Below, one piece after another: positions 30,085 to 39,044 of a stretch of DNA of 64,000 nucleotides (its first letter is position 1; each line of letters opens with the position of its first letter). The stretch comes from Microbulbifer aggregans. Lineage in GTDB: Bacteria > Pseudomonadota > Gammaproteobacteria > Pseudomonadales > Cellvibrionaceae. The DNA lies in NCBI RefSeq assembly GCF_001750105.1, contig NZ_CP014143.1, positions 1,054,001 to 1,118,000 of the forward strand. The letters are read 5' to 3'. Under the pieces are notes generated by a model. It did no database searches, was not told where the DNA came from, and saw nothing but the letters and a program-made list of their open reading frames with translations. The position numbers and the translations under genes are program-made.

Positions 30085-30215
30085 CTAGCTTTACTATCAA
30101 TGCCGGAACCCTCGAGCCGCTTTCGCTTCGCCTTCCAAAATCCTGGGAGTGAAGCTCACTCGATTTGGGATAGCTTTGCTTATGTCGCTGGTAGAAGAAA
30201 CCGGAATCGCTCTTT

Positions 30216-31550
30216 TTAAATCCAGATTTTTTTTAAAGTGTAGTAGTAAAAATAGAGGATCAAACCGATAGACCGTGCGATAAACCACAAAAAAAGGCTG
30301 AACCAAACGCCATGATTGCCCCAGGAGGTTGTCAGCCACCAAACGGGAAGAAAAATCATAGCCGTGGCGATAAACATGGTATCGCGCATCTGACGACTTT
30401 TTCCCGCGCCGATGAATACGCCATCGAGTTGATAACACCAGACCGCAATCAATGGCAGTGCACACAGCCAGCCGTAAACGCTGTTCGCTTCGGCGAGCAC
30501 TGAATCCAGATCGGTAAACAGAGGAAGAATCAGGGGCTTGCCAAATAGAAAAAACAGTGTGATAGCGCAAGCAGTACCAAGCGCCCATTTTCCAGCACTG
30601 CGGACAGTGGAGCGGAATTGTCTCTGTGATTGCCTTGAGATCGCATCGCCAACCAGGGCCTCGGTGGCATGGGCGAAACCATCGAGTGCATAGGAGGTCA
30701 TCATCAATAACTGGATCAGGATGGCATTGGCTGCCAGTACCGCATCACCCTGCGCCGCTCCCTGCGCGGTAAAGAAAGCAAAGGTAAACAACAACAGCAG
30801 GGTGCGCAGAAACAGGTCGGTATTGATCCGCAACAGCTCGATCCAGGGTGCGACATCCTGCCAGGGAAAAAACCCTGCCCGCCGTAGCCGATCGACCAGT
30901 GACTCCAGTATCTGTCGGTCAATTCTGCGCAGGAGCACCATGCCGAGGGAAAAGGCAAAAACATCCGCGCACACAGTTGCGAGGGCTGCTCCGCGTGCGC
31001 CCATATCAAGGCCGATAATAAACAGCACGTCCAGAGCGATATTGAGCAGATTCGCAGCCAGCAGCAGATAGAGCGGTGCGCGGCTGTCCTGCCTGCCAAT
31101 GAAGAATCCCAGTAGGGCGAAATTGGCCAGCGCGAGTGGTGCGCTCAACAGGCGGATTTTCAGGTAGGCCTCTGCATGGGGTGCAGCTTCAGTGCTCGCG
31201 TTCATCCACTCCACAGCCTGGCCAATGATGGGCCAGGAAAGGGGGAGCAGGATAAGGCCGAGACCAAATGCAAGAATCAGTGCCCGCAACAGCCATTCCT
31301 CGCCACCGCCAGTGCTGCGCGCGACCAGGCCAGTAGTACCCATCCGCAGAAAGCCAAACGCCCACAGCAACATGCTGACCACCGCCGCACCGATCGCCAC
31401 GCCGGACAGGTACTCCGCCGTGGGCAGGTGGCCGAGGATGGCTGTATCCACGGCGCCAAGCATCGGTACGGAAATATTGCTCAGGATCATCGGCCAGGCG
31501 AGATCCAAGACGCGACGGTTCGGGTTGGAGGTAGTTTGTGACTGGGACAT
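30216..31550 (-). CDS. MATE-family efflux transporter (DinF-like)
   Basis: 444-residue inner-membrane antiporter with about 12 helices in two similar halves, the MATE pattern. The N-terminus RRVLDLAWPMILSNISVPML and MGTTGLVARSTGG are typical of the DinF branch, and the C-terminal half repeats the motif around DGFAHATEALVGDA. MATE proteins expel cationic drugs or metabolites using Na+ or H+. The substrate is unknown. It is transcribed away from the cox operon. Confidence 0.9.
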   Translation of the reverse strand: MSQSQTTSNPNRRVLDLAWPMILSNISVPMLGAVDTAILGHLPTAEYLSGVAIGAAVVSMLLWAFGFLRMGTTGLVARSTGGGEEWLLRALILAFGLGLILLPLSWPIIGQAVEWMNASTEAAPHAEAYLKIRLLSAPLALANFALLGFFIGRQDSRAPLYLLLAANLLNIALDVLFIIGLDMGARGAALATVCADVFAFSLGMVLLRRIDRQILESLVDRLRRAGFFPWQDVAPWIELLRINTDLFLRTLLLLFTFAFFTAQGAAQGDAVLAANAILIQLLMMTSYALDGFAHATEALVGDAISRQSQRQFRSTVRSAGKWALGTACAITLFFLFGKPLILPLFTDLDSVLAEANSVYGWLCALPLIAVWCYQLDGVFIGAGKSRQMRDTMFIATAMIFLPVWWLTTSWGNHGVWFSLFLWFIARSIGLILYFYYYTLKKIWI

Positions 31551-31967
31551 CCGTGGGAGACTTAAGTTGGCGGATTAATTGACTTTTTGCTGGCGATGTG
31601 TTCCTGTTGATGATGCAAGTAGATGCAACAAAACAGGTTGTTGGTTGTACCTTCCGGACGACGACATCTGAAGTAAAATCTTTTACGAAGAATAACAAGT
31701 TGCACTGTCGGCAGTATCGCGGGATCCCCTTCCCGCCCAGTGTATGTAGTCTTGTCTTACTACAGCATGTCCACAAAGAATGTGTGGAATAGCCTAGGGA
31801 TCGGTGTGTCCGGTCGGGCGACTCCAGTTATCCGTGCGCAGCCAGCGGCTGAAGATAATAATCACGACTCTCCATTTGGGGGTATGGGCCTAGCAGTGCG
31901 CCTTCTGTAGTACTGACCGAGGTCAATCTCCGGCTTGGGGATCGCTATACACGGAGATCTGTAGGCG
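31551..31967. other. 417-base intergenic region between MATE gene and cox operon
   Basis: Holds no convincing coding frame. It should contain the divergent promoters of the MATE gene and of coxB. An inverted repeat ATCTCCG (31926-31932) / CGGAGAT (31952-31958) lies just before coxB and includes the likely GGAG ribosome-binding site. Another small repeat, CCACA-N7-TGTGG, lies further upstream. No known riboswitch is recognised. Confidence 0.5.
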
Positions 31968-33116
31968 ATGTTGAGAGGCTTCAATCGGCTGTTCGCCTTG
32001 ATGGCCACGGCGCTGCCGGCCGGCACCGCTCTGGCGGAAGATAAGGCACCGGAACGCTGGGGGGTCAACATGCCCCGGGGGGTCACGGAGGTCGCACAGA
32101 CCACCTATGACCTGCATATGCTGATCTTCTGGATCTGTGTTGCCATTGGTGTGCTGGTGTTCTCGGTGATGTTCTACAGCATGTGGCGTCACCGCAAGAG
32201 CAAAGGGTACAAGGCGGCCCAGTTTCACGAGAGCACTGCGGTGGAACTGGTCTGGACCATTATCCCCACTATCATCCTGATCCTGATGGCGATCCCTGCC
32301 ACCAAGACGCTCTACGATATCTACGATACCGAGGAAGCCGATCTCGACATCATGATCACTGGCTACCAGTGGAAGTGGAAATACGACTATCTCGGTTCCG
32401 ATGTCTCCTTCTTCTCCAATCTCTCCACCCCCCGCGCCCAGATCGACAACCAGCTGCCCAAAACCAGCAACTATCTGCTCGAAGTGGATGAGCCGGTGGT
32501 GGTGCCTGTGGGCAAGAAGGTGCGATTCCTGATTACCGCCAACGACGTTATCCACGCCTGGTGGGTACCGGATCTGGCCGTGAAGAAGGATGCTATCCCG
32601 GGCTTTGTCAACGAAGCCTGGACCCGGATCGAAGAACCGGGCATCTACCGCGGCCAGTGCGCGGAACTGTGCGGCAAGGACCACGGCTTTATGCCGATCG
32701 TTGTGAAGGCGGTGCCCCAGACCGAATACGATCAGTGGCTTGAAAAGCGTGCGACCGAAGCCGCCAAGATGCGCGAGCTCACCGAAAAGACGTTTACCTT
32801 TGACGAGCTGTTTGCCCGCGGAAAGGAAGTCTACAACCGCAATTGCGCAGCCTGTCACCAGGTCAATGGCCAGGGCGTGCCACCGACGTTCCCGGCCATT
32901 GCCGGTTCCTCTGTTGCCACTGGCCCGATGAAAGCGCATCTGGGTATCGTGGTGCACGGCTCGGAGAAAAACCCAGCCATGCAGGCATTCGGGCCACAGC
33001 TGTCCGAAGCGGATATCGCCGCGGTGATCACCTATCAGCGCAATGCCTTTGGCAACGATATGGGCGATACCGTGCAGCCCATCGATATCCTCAATTTCAA
33101 GAATAACCAGCAGTAA
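31968..33116 (+). CDS. coxB: Cytochrome c oxidase subunit II with C-terminal cytochrome c domain
   Basis: 382-residue subunit II of an aa3-type oxidase. An N-terminal signal-like helix and two transmembrane segments (about 45-68 and 90-108) precede the periplasmic CuA cupredoxin domain, with ligands in HAWWVPDL and GQCAELCGKDHGFM. A fused cytochrome c domain with CAACHQ (near 293) follows, making it the caa3-like subtype that receives electrons through its own heme. It begins the cox operon. The start ATG is 16 bases after a GGAG that lies in a potential hairpin. Confidence 0.96.
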   Translation: MLRGFNRLFALMATALPAGTALAEDKAPERWGVNMPRGVTEVAQTTYDLHMLIFWICVAIGVLVFSVMFYSMWRHRKSKGYKAAQFHESTAVELVWTIIPTIILILMAIPATKTLYDIYDTEEADLDIMITGYQWKWKYDYLGSDVSFFSNLSTPRAQIDNQLPKTSNYLLEVDEPVVVPVGKKVRFLITANDVIHAWWVPDLAVKKDAIPGFVNEAWTRIEEPGIYRGQCAELCGKDHGFMPIVVKAVPQTEYDQWLEKRATEAAKMRELTEKTFTFDELFARGKEVYNRNCAACHQVNGQGVPPTFPAIAGSSVATGPMKAHLGIVVHGSEKNPAMQAFGPQLSEADIAAVITYQRNAFGNDMGDTVQPIDILNFKNNQQ

Positions 33117-33136
33117 GAGCCGAGAGGAACAGAGTT

Positions 33137-34687
33137 ATGGCACACGGCCCCAAACCCGGATTGTCCCGGTGGCTCTATACCACCAACCACAAAGACATCG
33201 GAACCATGTATCTGTGGTTCAGCTTCGCCATGTTCCTGCTCGGCGGATGCATGGCGCTGGTGATCCGCGCAGAACTGTTCGAGCCGGGACTGCAGATCGT
33301 GCAGCCCGAATTTTTCAACCAGATGACCACCATGCACGGCCTGATCATGGTCTTTGGTGCCGTGATGCCGGCATTCGTTGGCCTGGCCAACTGGATGATC
33401 CCGATGATGATCGGTGCTCCAGACATGGCCCTGCCACGCATGAATAACTGGAGCTTCTGGATTCTGCCATTCGCCTTCACCATGCTTGCCTCCACCCTGT
33501 TCATGGATGGCGGTGCGCCGAATTTTGGCTGGACTTTCTATGCCCCGCTGTCGACTGAGTACGCGCCGCCGAGCGTGACCTTCTTCATCTTCTCCATTCA
33601 TATCATGGGTGCTTCGTCGATCATGGGGGCGATCAATATCATCGCTACCATCCTCAATATGCGTGCCCCGGGCATGACCCTGATGAAGATGCCGCTGTTC
33701 GTGTGGACCTGGCTCATTACCGCGTATCTGCTGATTGCCGTGATGCCGGTGTTGGCTGGTGTGGTCACCATGATGCTGATGGATATCCACTTTGGTACCA
33801 GCTTCTTCAGCGCTGCCGGTGGTGGTGATCCGGTCCTGTTCCAGCATGTGTTCTGGTTCTTCGGCCACCCCGAGGTCTACATCATGATCCTGCCGGCTTT
33901 CGGTGTCGTGTCGGCGATCATCCCGACATTCGCGCGCAAGCCGCTGTTCGGTTACAGCTCCATGGTCTACGCGACTGCGTCGATCGCCTTCCTCAGCTTC
34001 ATCGTCTGGGCCCACCATATGTTCACCGTGGGGATGCCGATCGCCGGTGAGCTGTTCTTCATGTATGCGACGATGCTCATCGCGGTACCGACCGGCGTGA
34101 AGGTGTTCAACTGGGTCACAACCATGTTCCGGGGGTCCATGACCTTTGAAACGCCGATGCTGTTTGCGGTGGCCTTCGTGATCCTGTTCACCATTGGTGG
34201 TTTCTCTGGCCTGATGCTGGCTATCGCACCGGCTGACTTCCAGTATCACGATACTTACTTTGTGGTGGCGCACTTCCACTACGTACTGGTACCGGGTGCC
34301 ATCTTCTCCATTACCGCAGCGGTGTATTACTGGCTGCCGAAATGGACCGGCAACATGTACAACGAAACCATGGGCAAGGTGCACTTCTGGCTGTCCTTTA
34401 TAGGCCTGAATGTGACTTTCTTCCCCATGCATTTCGTTGGCCTGGCCGGCATGCCGCGCCGAATCCCGGATTACGCCCTGCAGTTTGCCGACTTCAACCA
34501 GATTGCCAGTATGGGTGCCTTCCTGTTCGGTGCATCGCAACTGCTATTCCTGTTCAACGTGATCCGCACTATTCAGGGTGGCAAAAAAGCCAGCGATGAA
34601 GTCTGGGAGAATCCGGAAGGCCTTGAGTGGACTGTGCCTTCTCCAGCGCCCTACCACACCTTCAGCACGCCACCGGCGGTGCGTTGA
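33137..34687 (+). CDS. coxA: Cytochrome c oxidase subunit I
   Basis: Catalytic subunit (516 residues, 12 helices) carrying heme a and the heme a3-CuB centre that reduces O2. Key segments are TTNHKDIGTMY at the N-terminus, the heme-ligand His in TTMHGLIM, the cross-linked His-Tyr in WFFGHPEVYI (near 243), HHMFTVG for CuB, and the tandem HDTYFVVAHFHYVL heme ligands. Glu in the GHPEVY motif marks an A-type proton channel. Tightly spaced after coxB. Confidence 0.97.
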   Translation: MAHGPKPGLSRWLYTTNHKDIGTMYLWFSFAMFLLGGCMALVIRAELFEPGLQIVQPEFFNQMTTMHGLIMVFGAVMPAFVGLANWMIPMMIGAPDMALPRMNNWSFWILPFAFTMLASTLFMDGGAPNFGWTFYAPLSTEYAPPSVTFFIFSIHIMGASSIMGAINIIATILNMRAPGMTLMKMPLFVWTWLITAYLLIAVMPVLAGVVTMMLMDIHFGTSFFSAAGGGDPVLFQHVFWFFGHPEVYIMILPAFGVVSAIIPTFARKPLFGYSSMVYATASIAFLSFIVWAHHMFTVGMPIAGELFFMYATMLIAVPTGVKVFNWVTTMFRGSMTFETPMLFAVAFVILFTIGGFSGLMLAIAPADFQYHDTYFVVAHFHYVLVPGAIFSITAAVYYWLPKWTGNMYNETMGKVHFWLSFIGLNVTFFPMHFVGLAGMPRRIPDYALQFADFNQIASMGAFLFGASQLLFLFNVIRTIQGGKKASDEVWENPEGLEWTVPSPAPYHTFSTPPAVR

Positions 34688-34700
34688 GGAGAAACCGGAC

Positions 34701-35279
34701 ATGGCCTGGAGTGAGAATGCAAAGGTCACGGCAAAACTGCTGACGCTCGCCGTCAGCATGCTGGCCTTTGCACTCTTTATCATGCCGCCGCTGTACGATG
34801 CCTTCTGTGAGATCACCGGTCTGAATGGCAAGACAGGAGCGAAGTATGAAGCGGTACCTGCAGCGGTGGATACCGAGCGTCTGGTCAAGGTTCAGTTTGT
34901 TGCCAGCAACAACGAGAACATGCCCTGGCAATTTCGTCCCAGTGTTATTTCCGTGAAAGTGCATCCGGGGGAACCGATGGATACGGTCTTCCTGGCAGAA
35001 AACCCTACCGGCAAGTTGATGGTCGGCCAGGCCATTCCGAGCGTGGTCCCGTCCAAGGCGGCACAGTATTTTCACAAGACGGAATGTTTCTGTTTTAACC
35101 AGCAGACACTCGCCGCGGGTGAAAGCGCCGAGTTACCACTGCGTTTTATTGTCGACCCGGACCTGCCACCGGGCGTCAACACCATTACCCTTTCCTATAC
35201 GCTGTTCGATGTCACGGAAAGAGTTTCAGTTAATCGCGAGATCGATAACAAAAACACCGACTCCGCGCGAGAGGGATAA
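34701..35279 (+). CDS. ctaG: Cytochrome c oxidase assembly protein CtaG/Cox11
   Basis: 192-residue membrane-anchored copper chaperone that delivers CuB to subunit I. One N-terminal transmembrane helix (about 10-30) precedes the periplasmic immunoglobulin-like domain. The copper-binding CFCF motif (ECFCFNQQTL) is near residue 133. ATG 34701 follows GAGGAGAAACC; an open frame inside coxA (34578) is an overlap artefact. It sits between coxA and coxC as usual. Confidence 0.95.
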   Translation: MAWSENAKVTAKLLTLAVSMLAFALFIMPPLYDAFCEITGLNGKTGAKYEAVPAAVDTERLVKVQFVASNNENMPWQFRPSVISVKVHPGEPMDTVFLAENPTGKLMVGQAIPSVVPSKAAQYFHKTECFCFNQQTLAAGESAELPLRFIVDPDLPPGVNTITLSYTLFDVTERVSVNREIDNKNTDSAREG

Positions 35280-35284
35280 AAACT

Positions 35285-36175
35285 ATGGCCACCGAAAGCA
35301 GCTATTACGTACCCGAGCAGTCACGGCTGCCCATATTCGCCACCATCGGCATGTTCCTGATTGCATTTGGCGCAGCGAACTGGATCAATGGTGGCAGCGC
35401 CTACATATTCTTCGCCGGTGCACTGGCCATGGCTACAGTGCTGTGGTTCTGGTTCGCGGCAGTGATACGGGAGAATATGGCCGGCCTCAACAGCGATCAG
35501 CTAAAGCGTTCCTATGTCTGGGGCATGGGCTGGTTTATTTTTTCCGAAGTGATGTTTTTTGCCGCCTTCTTCGGGGCGCTCTATTACATTCGTACTTTCG
35601 CCTTACCCTGGCTCGGTGGCGAAGGTGACCGGGGCAGTTCGAATATGCTCTGGCAGGGCTTCGAGAACAACTGGCCCCTGATGGTGACCCCCGATGCGGC
35701 AGCGCACGGTGATGCAGCCAAAATCGTGGGTCCCAAGGACATTATTGATCCTTGGCACCTGCCATTGTTGAACACGGTGCTGCTGCTGGCCTCGAGCTTT
35801 ACCGTGCATGTGGCCCATGTTTATCTGAAGAAGAACAAGCGCAATGCCTTCAACCTGTGGCTCACCGCCACTGTGGCGCTGGGCTTCGCATTCCTCTACT
35901 TCCAGGCAGTGGAGTACTATGAGGCCTACCAGCATCTGGGCCTGACTCTCGAATCGGGTATTTACGGTACGACGTTCTTTATGCTGACCGGCTTCCACGG
36001 TGCCCATGTGACCCTGGGAACGATCATGCTATTGATTATGTTGTTGCGTTCGGTGATCGCCCACCACTTCAAGCCGAACGATCATTTCGGGTTTGAGGCG
36101 GCCAGCTGGTACTGGCACTTCGTGGACGTAGTCTGGGTGGCCCTGTTTATCTTCGTCTACGTGCTGGGCGGATGA
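35285..36175 (+). CDS. coxC: Cytochrome c oxidase subunit III
   Basis: 296-residue, seven-helix subunit that stabilises the catalytic core. YVPEQSRLPIFATIGMFL at the N-terminus, FFSEVMFFAAFF-like helix 3 with its buried Glu, GFHGAHVTLGTIML and the C-terminal WYWHFVDVVWVALF are family hallmarks. It starts five bases after ctaG. A 9-bp hairpin after the stop separates it from the convergent DUF2909 gene. Confidence 0.96.
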   Translation: MATESSYYVPEQSRLPIFATIGMFLIAFGAANWINGGSAYIFFAGALAMATVLWFWFAAVIRENMAGLNSDQLKRSYVWGMGWFIFSEVMFFAAFFGALYYIRTFALPWLGGEGDRGSSNMLWQGFENNWPLMVTPDAAAHGDAAKIVGPKDIIDPWHLPLLNTVLLLASSFTVHVAHVYLKKNKRNAFNLWLTATVALGFAFLYFQAVEYYEAYQHLGLTLESGIYGTTFFMLTGFHGAHVTLGTIMLLIMLLRSVIAHHFKPNDHFGFEAASWYWHFVDVVWVALFIFVYVLGG

Positions 36176-36182
36176 TGCGATC

Positions 36183-36206
36183 AGGCGCGGATGGATGTCC
36201 GCGCCT
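36183..36206. other. 9-bp hairpin between coxC and the DUF2909 gene
   Basis: AGGCGCGGA and TCCGCGCCT are separated by six bases in the convergent space. No T-tract follows on either strand, so it may be a weak bidirectional terminator. Confidence 0.45.
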
Positions 36207-36221
36207 GCTCAGGAAACGAAC

Positions 36222-36446
36222 TTAATATTTGTTGGCCCAGGGTGCCGTATTGGAGAGGATACCGCTGTCGAAGCCATACCAAATGGCAATCAGCAACAAG
36301 GCAGCCAGGGAGATGCGGATGCCCAGGGCATAGAGGGTACGCTTCGATTCGGGCGCACCCATATCACGCAACAGAAAAAATAGAGCGCTGGACAGGCTGA
36401 CCAGCACGGCAAGAAACAGCAAGACAATCAATACTTTCAGCCACAT
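36222..36446 (-). CDS. Twin transmembrane protein, DUF2909 family
   Basis: 74 residues with two hydrophobic helices (about 2-26 and 43-62) separated by the polar loop RDMGAPESKRTLYALGIR, the pattern of the DUF2909 family found in proteobacterial cox clusters. I chose ATG 36446 over the longer frame because MWLKVLIVLLF is the family-like start. It is the only minus-strand gene inside the cox cluster and is divergent from the SURF1 gene. Function unknown, plausibly oxidase-related. Confidence 0.8.
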   Translation of the reverse strand: MWLKVLIVLLFLAVLVSLSSALFFLLRDMGAPESKRTLYALGIRISLAALLLIAIWYGFDSGILSNTAPWANKY

Positions 36447-36493
36447 ATTTGTTCGCCACTTGATGTAGGAGCCTGCAGTAAAGGCTAATCGGC

Positions 36494-37279
36494 ATGACAG
36501 TAAACCACACCCCGGCGCGGTCGCAGACTGCCAGTGTAGCATTGATCCGTAACTGGCCAGTCACCTTCCTCAGTGCCTGTTTCCTGCCCCTTCTACTTGC
36601 GCTGGGATTCTGGCAGCTCGACCGTGCGGGGGAAAAAGCGGCAATTCTGTCGGTGATCGATGCGCGGCTCGGCGCGCAGCCCCGCAAACCCGCTGACCTC
36701 GAGACCCTACAGACATTCACACCCGTACGCCTGATGGGCTTCTATACCGGCGAGCTACTGTATCTGGATAACCGCACGCGAGATGGCCGCGCCGGCTATG
36801 AAGTGCTGCAGGTGTTTGTCTCGGGCGGTGAACGCTGGCTGGTGAACCGTGGTTGGGTGCCGGTGGGTGAGGATCGCAGCATTCTGCCAGCGGTGTCCTG
36901 GCCTCTTGCGGCCAAATGGATCACGGGGTTTCTGCATCCAGTCGATGAAAATGGCCCAGCTGCTGCAGCGGTCATGGAGTTTGAGGCCGGTACCGGGGTG
37001 GAGCCGGAGAGCTTACGGCGGATACAGGCTCTGGGAGCCGATGTGCTGGCAGCAATGAACGTGGATGAGACCGGCTGGACGATCCGCCTGAGTGCCGATT
37101 CCGATACCGCACTGCGCACTGGCTGGCAATTCGTCAACAGCCAGCCGGAGCGACATACCGGTTACGCAGTACAGTGGTTTGCGATGGCGGCCGCCCTGTG
37201 TATTCTGTGGTTGATAGCCGCCACCAATATTCCCGCGGTGCTGAAAAAAAATAATTACAAGAGAGGAAACGGATCGTGA
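36494..37279 (+). CDS. SURF1-family cytochrome oxidase biogenesis protein
   Basis: 261-residue inner-membrane protein assisting heme a insertion into subunit I. Two terminal transmembrane helices (about 18-38 and 228-248) flank a periplasmic domain. Visible SURF1 features are GFWQLDRAGEKAA, the LDNRTRDGRAGYEVL segment and WLVNRGWVP. Its stop overlaps the start of the next gene (GTGA), so the two are coupled. Confidence 0.92.
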   Translation: MTVNHTPARSQTASVALIRNWPVTFLSACFLPLLLALGFWQLDRAGEKAAILSVIDARLGAQPRKPADLETLQTFTPVRLMGFYTGELLYLDNRTRDGRAGYEVLQVFVSGGERWLVNRGWVPVGEDRSILPAVSWPLAAKWITGFLHPVDENGPAAAAVMEFEAGTGVEPESLRRIQALGADVLAAMNVDETGWTIRLSADSDTALRTGWQFVNSQPERHTGYAVQWFAMAAALCILWLIAATNIPAVLKKNNYKRGNGS

Positions 37280-37923
37280 GTCAACAGTCTCCAACGGCTG
37301 CCGGTGGCGAGGGCCGGGAACGGCGTGCAGCGACCGGACGCCTGCAAGGCCTTTCGCTGATTGCCGCCGTCGCCCTGCCGATCGTCGCCGCTTATGTGGT
37401 TTACCACACGGGTCTCGGCATGCCCGATGGCACCATCAATCAGGGCGAGCTGCTGCAGCCTCCCGTGGATATCGAAGGGTTGGCTCTGCGGTCGGCGTCC
37501 GAAGAGTCCGCAAGTCAGGCAGTGTCTTTTGAGTCTGCTCCCCACAAGTGGCGCTACCTGATTCTGCCTGATGGCGCCTGCGAGTCTGCCTGCGACAATC
37601 TTCTTTATACCAGCCGCCAGGTGCATATCCGGCTGGCAGAAAAGGCTGACCGCGTGGAGCGGCTACTGGTGACGCCCGAACCGCTGCCTGCGGAGCGCCG
37701 CGCCGCCATTGCCGCCGAACACCCGCGTCTGCGTTTTGTGACCGCCGATGCGTCTGCGTTGCAGACACTGCGCCGCGAAAGTGGTCTGGTCATGGCGGAG
37801 GGACCACAGGCGGTGCTGGTGGACCAGAAGGGCTTTGCCATGATGCGCTACGGCAATGAACACACCGGCAACCAGCTATTAAAAGATATCAAGCGCCTGC
37901 TGAAGTACTCCTACGAGCAGTAA
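37276..37923 (+). CDS. Membrane-anchored thioredoxin-like protein of the cox operon
   Basis: 215 residues: one transmembrane helix (about 25-43), then a domain reminiscent of SCO/thioredoxin folds. It has YLILPDGACESACDNLLY, in which two Cys are separated by three residues (CxxxC) as in SCO copper chaperones, a central strand with LLVTPEPL, and a C-terminal VDQKGFAMMRY. It overlaps surf1 by four bases and precedes ctaA. A role in copper or thiol handling during oxidase assembly is inferred; relatives are usually annotated hypothetical. Confidence 0.7.
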   Translation: MSQQSPTAAGGEGRERRAATGRLQGLSLIAAVALPIVAAYVVYHTGLGMPDGTINQGELLQPPVDIEGLALRSASEESASQAVSFESAPHKWRYLILPDGACESACDNLLYTSRQVHIRLAEKADRVERLLVTPEPLPAERRAAIAAEHPRLRFVTADASALQTLRRESGLVMAEGPQAVLVDQKGFAMMRYGNEHTGNQLLKDIKRLLKYSYEQ

Positions 37924-37943
37924 ACGGGGTAAAGGAGAGAGAG

Positions 37944-38990
37944 ATGGCAAGACATCCCATGGCGGCGCAAGAGAGCGCGGCCCATACAGACTGGCGCCTG
38001 CGCCTGGCGCTGGCAGGGACACTGCTCGCCGTGGTGGTGGTCGTGCTGGGAGCCTTTACCCGCTTGGCCGATGCCGGTCTGGGCTGCCCGGACTGGCCCG
38101 GCTGCTACGGGCACCTCACCTGGCCCGATGAGGAGCACGAGATCGTCCGTGCCAATGAGGCCTTCCCCCACGCGCCGGTCGAGACCGACAAGACCTGGCC
38201 GGAAATGGTGCACCGCTACTTTGCCGGCAGCCTTTTATTGCTGGTTGGTGGCCTCACCGTTCTGGCGTGGCGTCGCCGTGGCCAGCGCGCCTTCAAACAG
38301 ACGCATTTTCTGCTGGCGCTGATTATCCTGCAGGCTGCCTTCGGCATGTGGACCGTGACTCTTAAGTTATGGCCGCAGGTGGTCACAGCGCATCTCCTCG
38401 GTGGCATGGCGACCCTGTCGATGTTGTGGCTGATCGCCGAGCGATTACGCAACAGGGGACGCAGTATCCCGGTGCATGAATACCGGGCCCTGCAGAAAAT
38501 CCGGCCGCTGGCCATAATCGCTGTGGTCGCAGTGGTGCTGCAGATAGCCCTCGGTGGCTGGACCAGTTCCAATTATGCGGCGCTGGCCTGTGCTGACTTC
38601 CCGACCTGCCACGGCGAATGGTGGCCGCAGTCGGATTTCCAGCAGGGTTTCAACATTGCCCAGCACATTGGCCCCAACTACCTTGGTGGCGCCCTGGAAA
38701 GCGATGCGCGCACCGCCATCCATGTCACCCACCGCATTGGCGCACTCGTGGTGAGCCTGCTGGTGCTGGCACTGGCGATGTTGGCCTGGCGTGCCGGCTC
38801 CCGCCGCTGGGCGATCGGCCTCGCTGGCGCCCTGGCGTTACAGGTGGGGCTCGGCATCGCTAATGTCGTGTTCTTCCTGCCACTGCCTGTGGCAGTTGCC
38901 CACAATGCCGGCGCAGCTCTGTTACTGCTGGGGCTGCTGACATTCTGTTATCGGATCCAGACTGTGCAGCCGGCAGTCCGACACCCCTAG
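37944..38990 (+). CDS. ctaA: Heme A synthase (CtaA/Cox15)
   Basis: 348-residue, eight-helix membrane enzyme that hydroxylates heme O to heme A. The N-terminal GAFTRLADAGLGCPDWPGCYG contains the conserved cysteine pair. Heme-ligand His residues are seen in EMVHRYFAG, VVTAHLLGG, AIHVTHRIGA and VAVAHNAGAA, one in each bundle helix. GGAGAG-type spacing follows the previous stop. Its product supplies coxA. Confidence 0.95.
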   Translation: MARHPMAAQESAAHTDWRLRLALAGTLLAVVVVVLGAFTRLADAGLGCPDWPGCYGHLTWPDEEHEIVRANEAFPHAPVETDKTWPEMVHRYFAGSLLLLVGGLTVLAWRRRGQRAFKQTHFLLALIILQAAFGMWTVTLKLWPQVVTAHLLGGMATLSMLWLIAERLRNRGRSIPVHEYRALQKIRPLAIIAVVAVVLQIALGGWTSSNYAALACADFPTCHGEWWPQSDFQQGFNIAQHIGPNYLGGALESDARTAIHVTHRIGALVVSLLVLALAMLAWRAGSRRWAIGLAGALALQVGLGIANVVFFLPLPVAVAHNAGAALLLLGLLTFCYRIQTVQPAVRHP

Positions 38991-39044
38991 GCTGTCGAAG
39001 TCGGGGTGCCGGGCAATCATCAATAACAATAACGAGGTGAGACC

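Noticed and set aside
33035..34540. 501-codon open frame antisense to coxA
   Set aside because: It is the codon shadow of a strongly conserved, high-GC gene; the translation is His/Gln-rich with no known domain.
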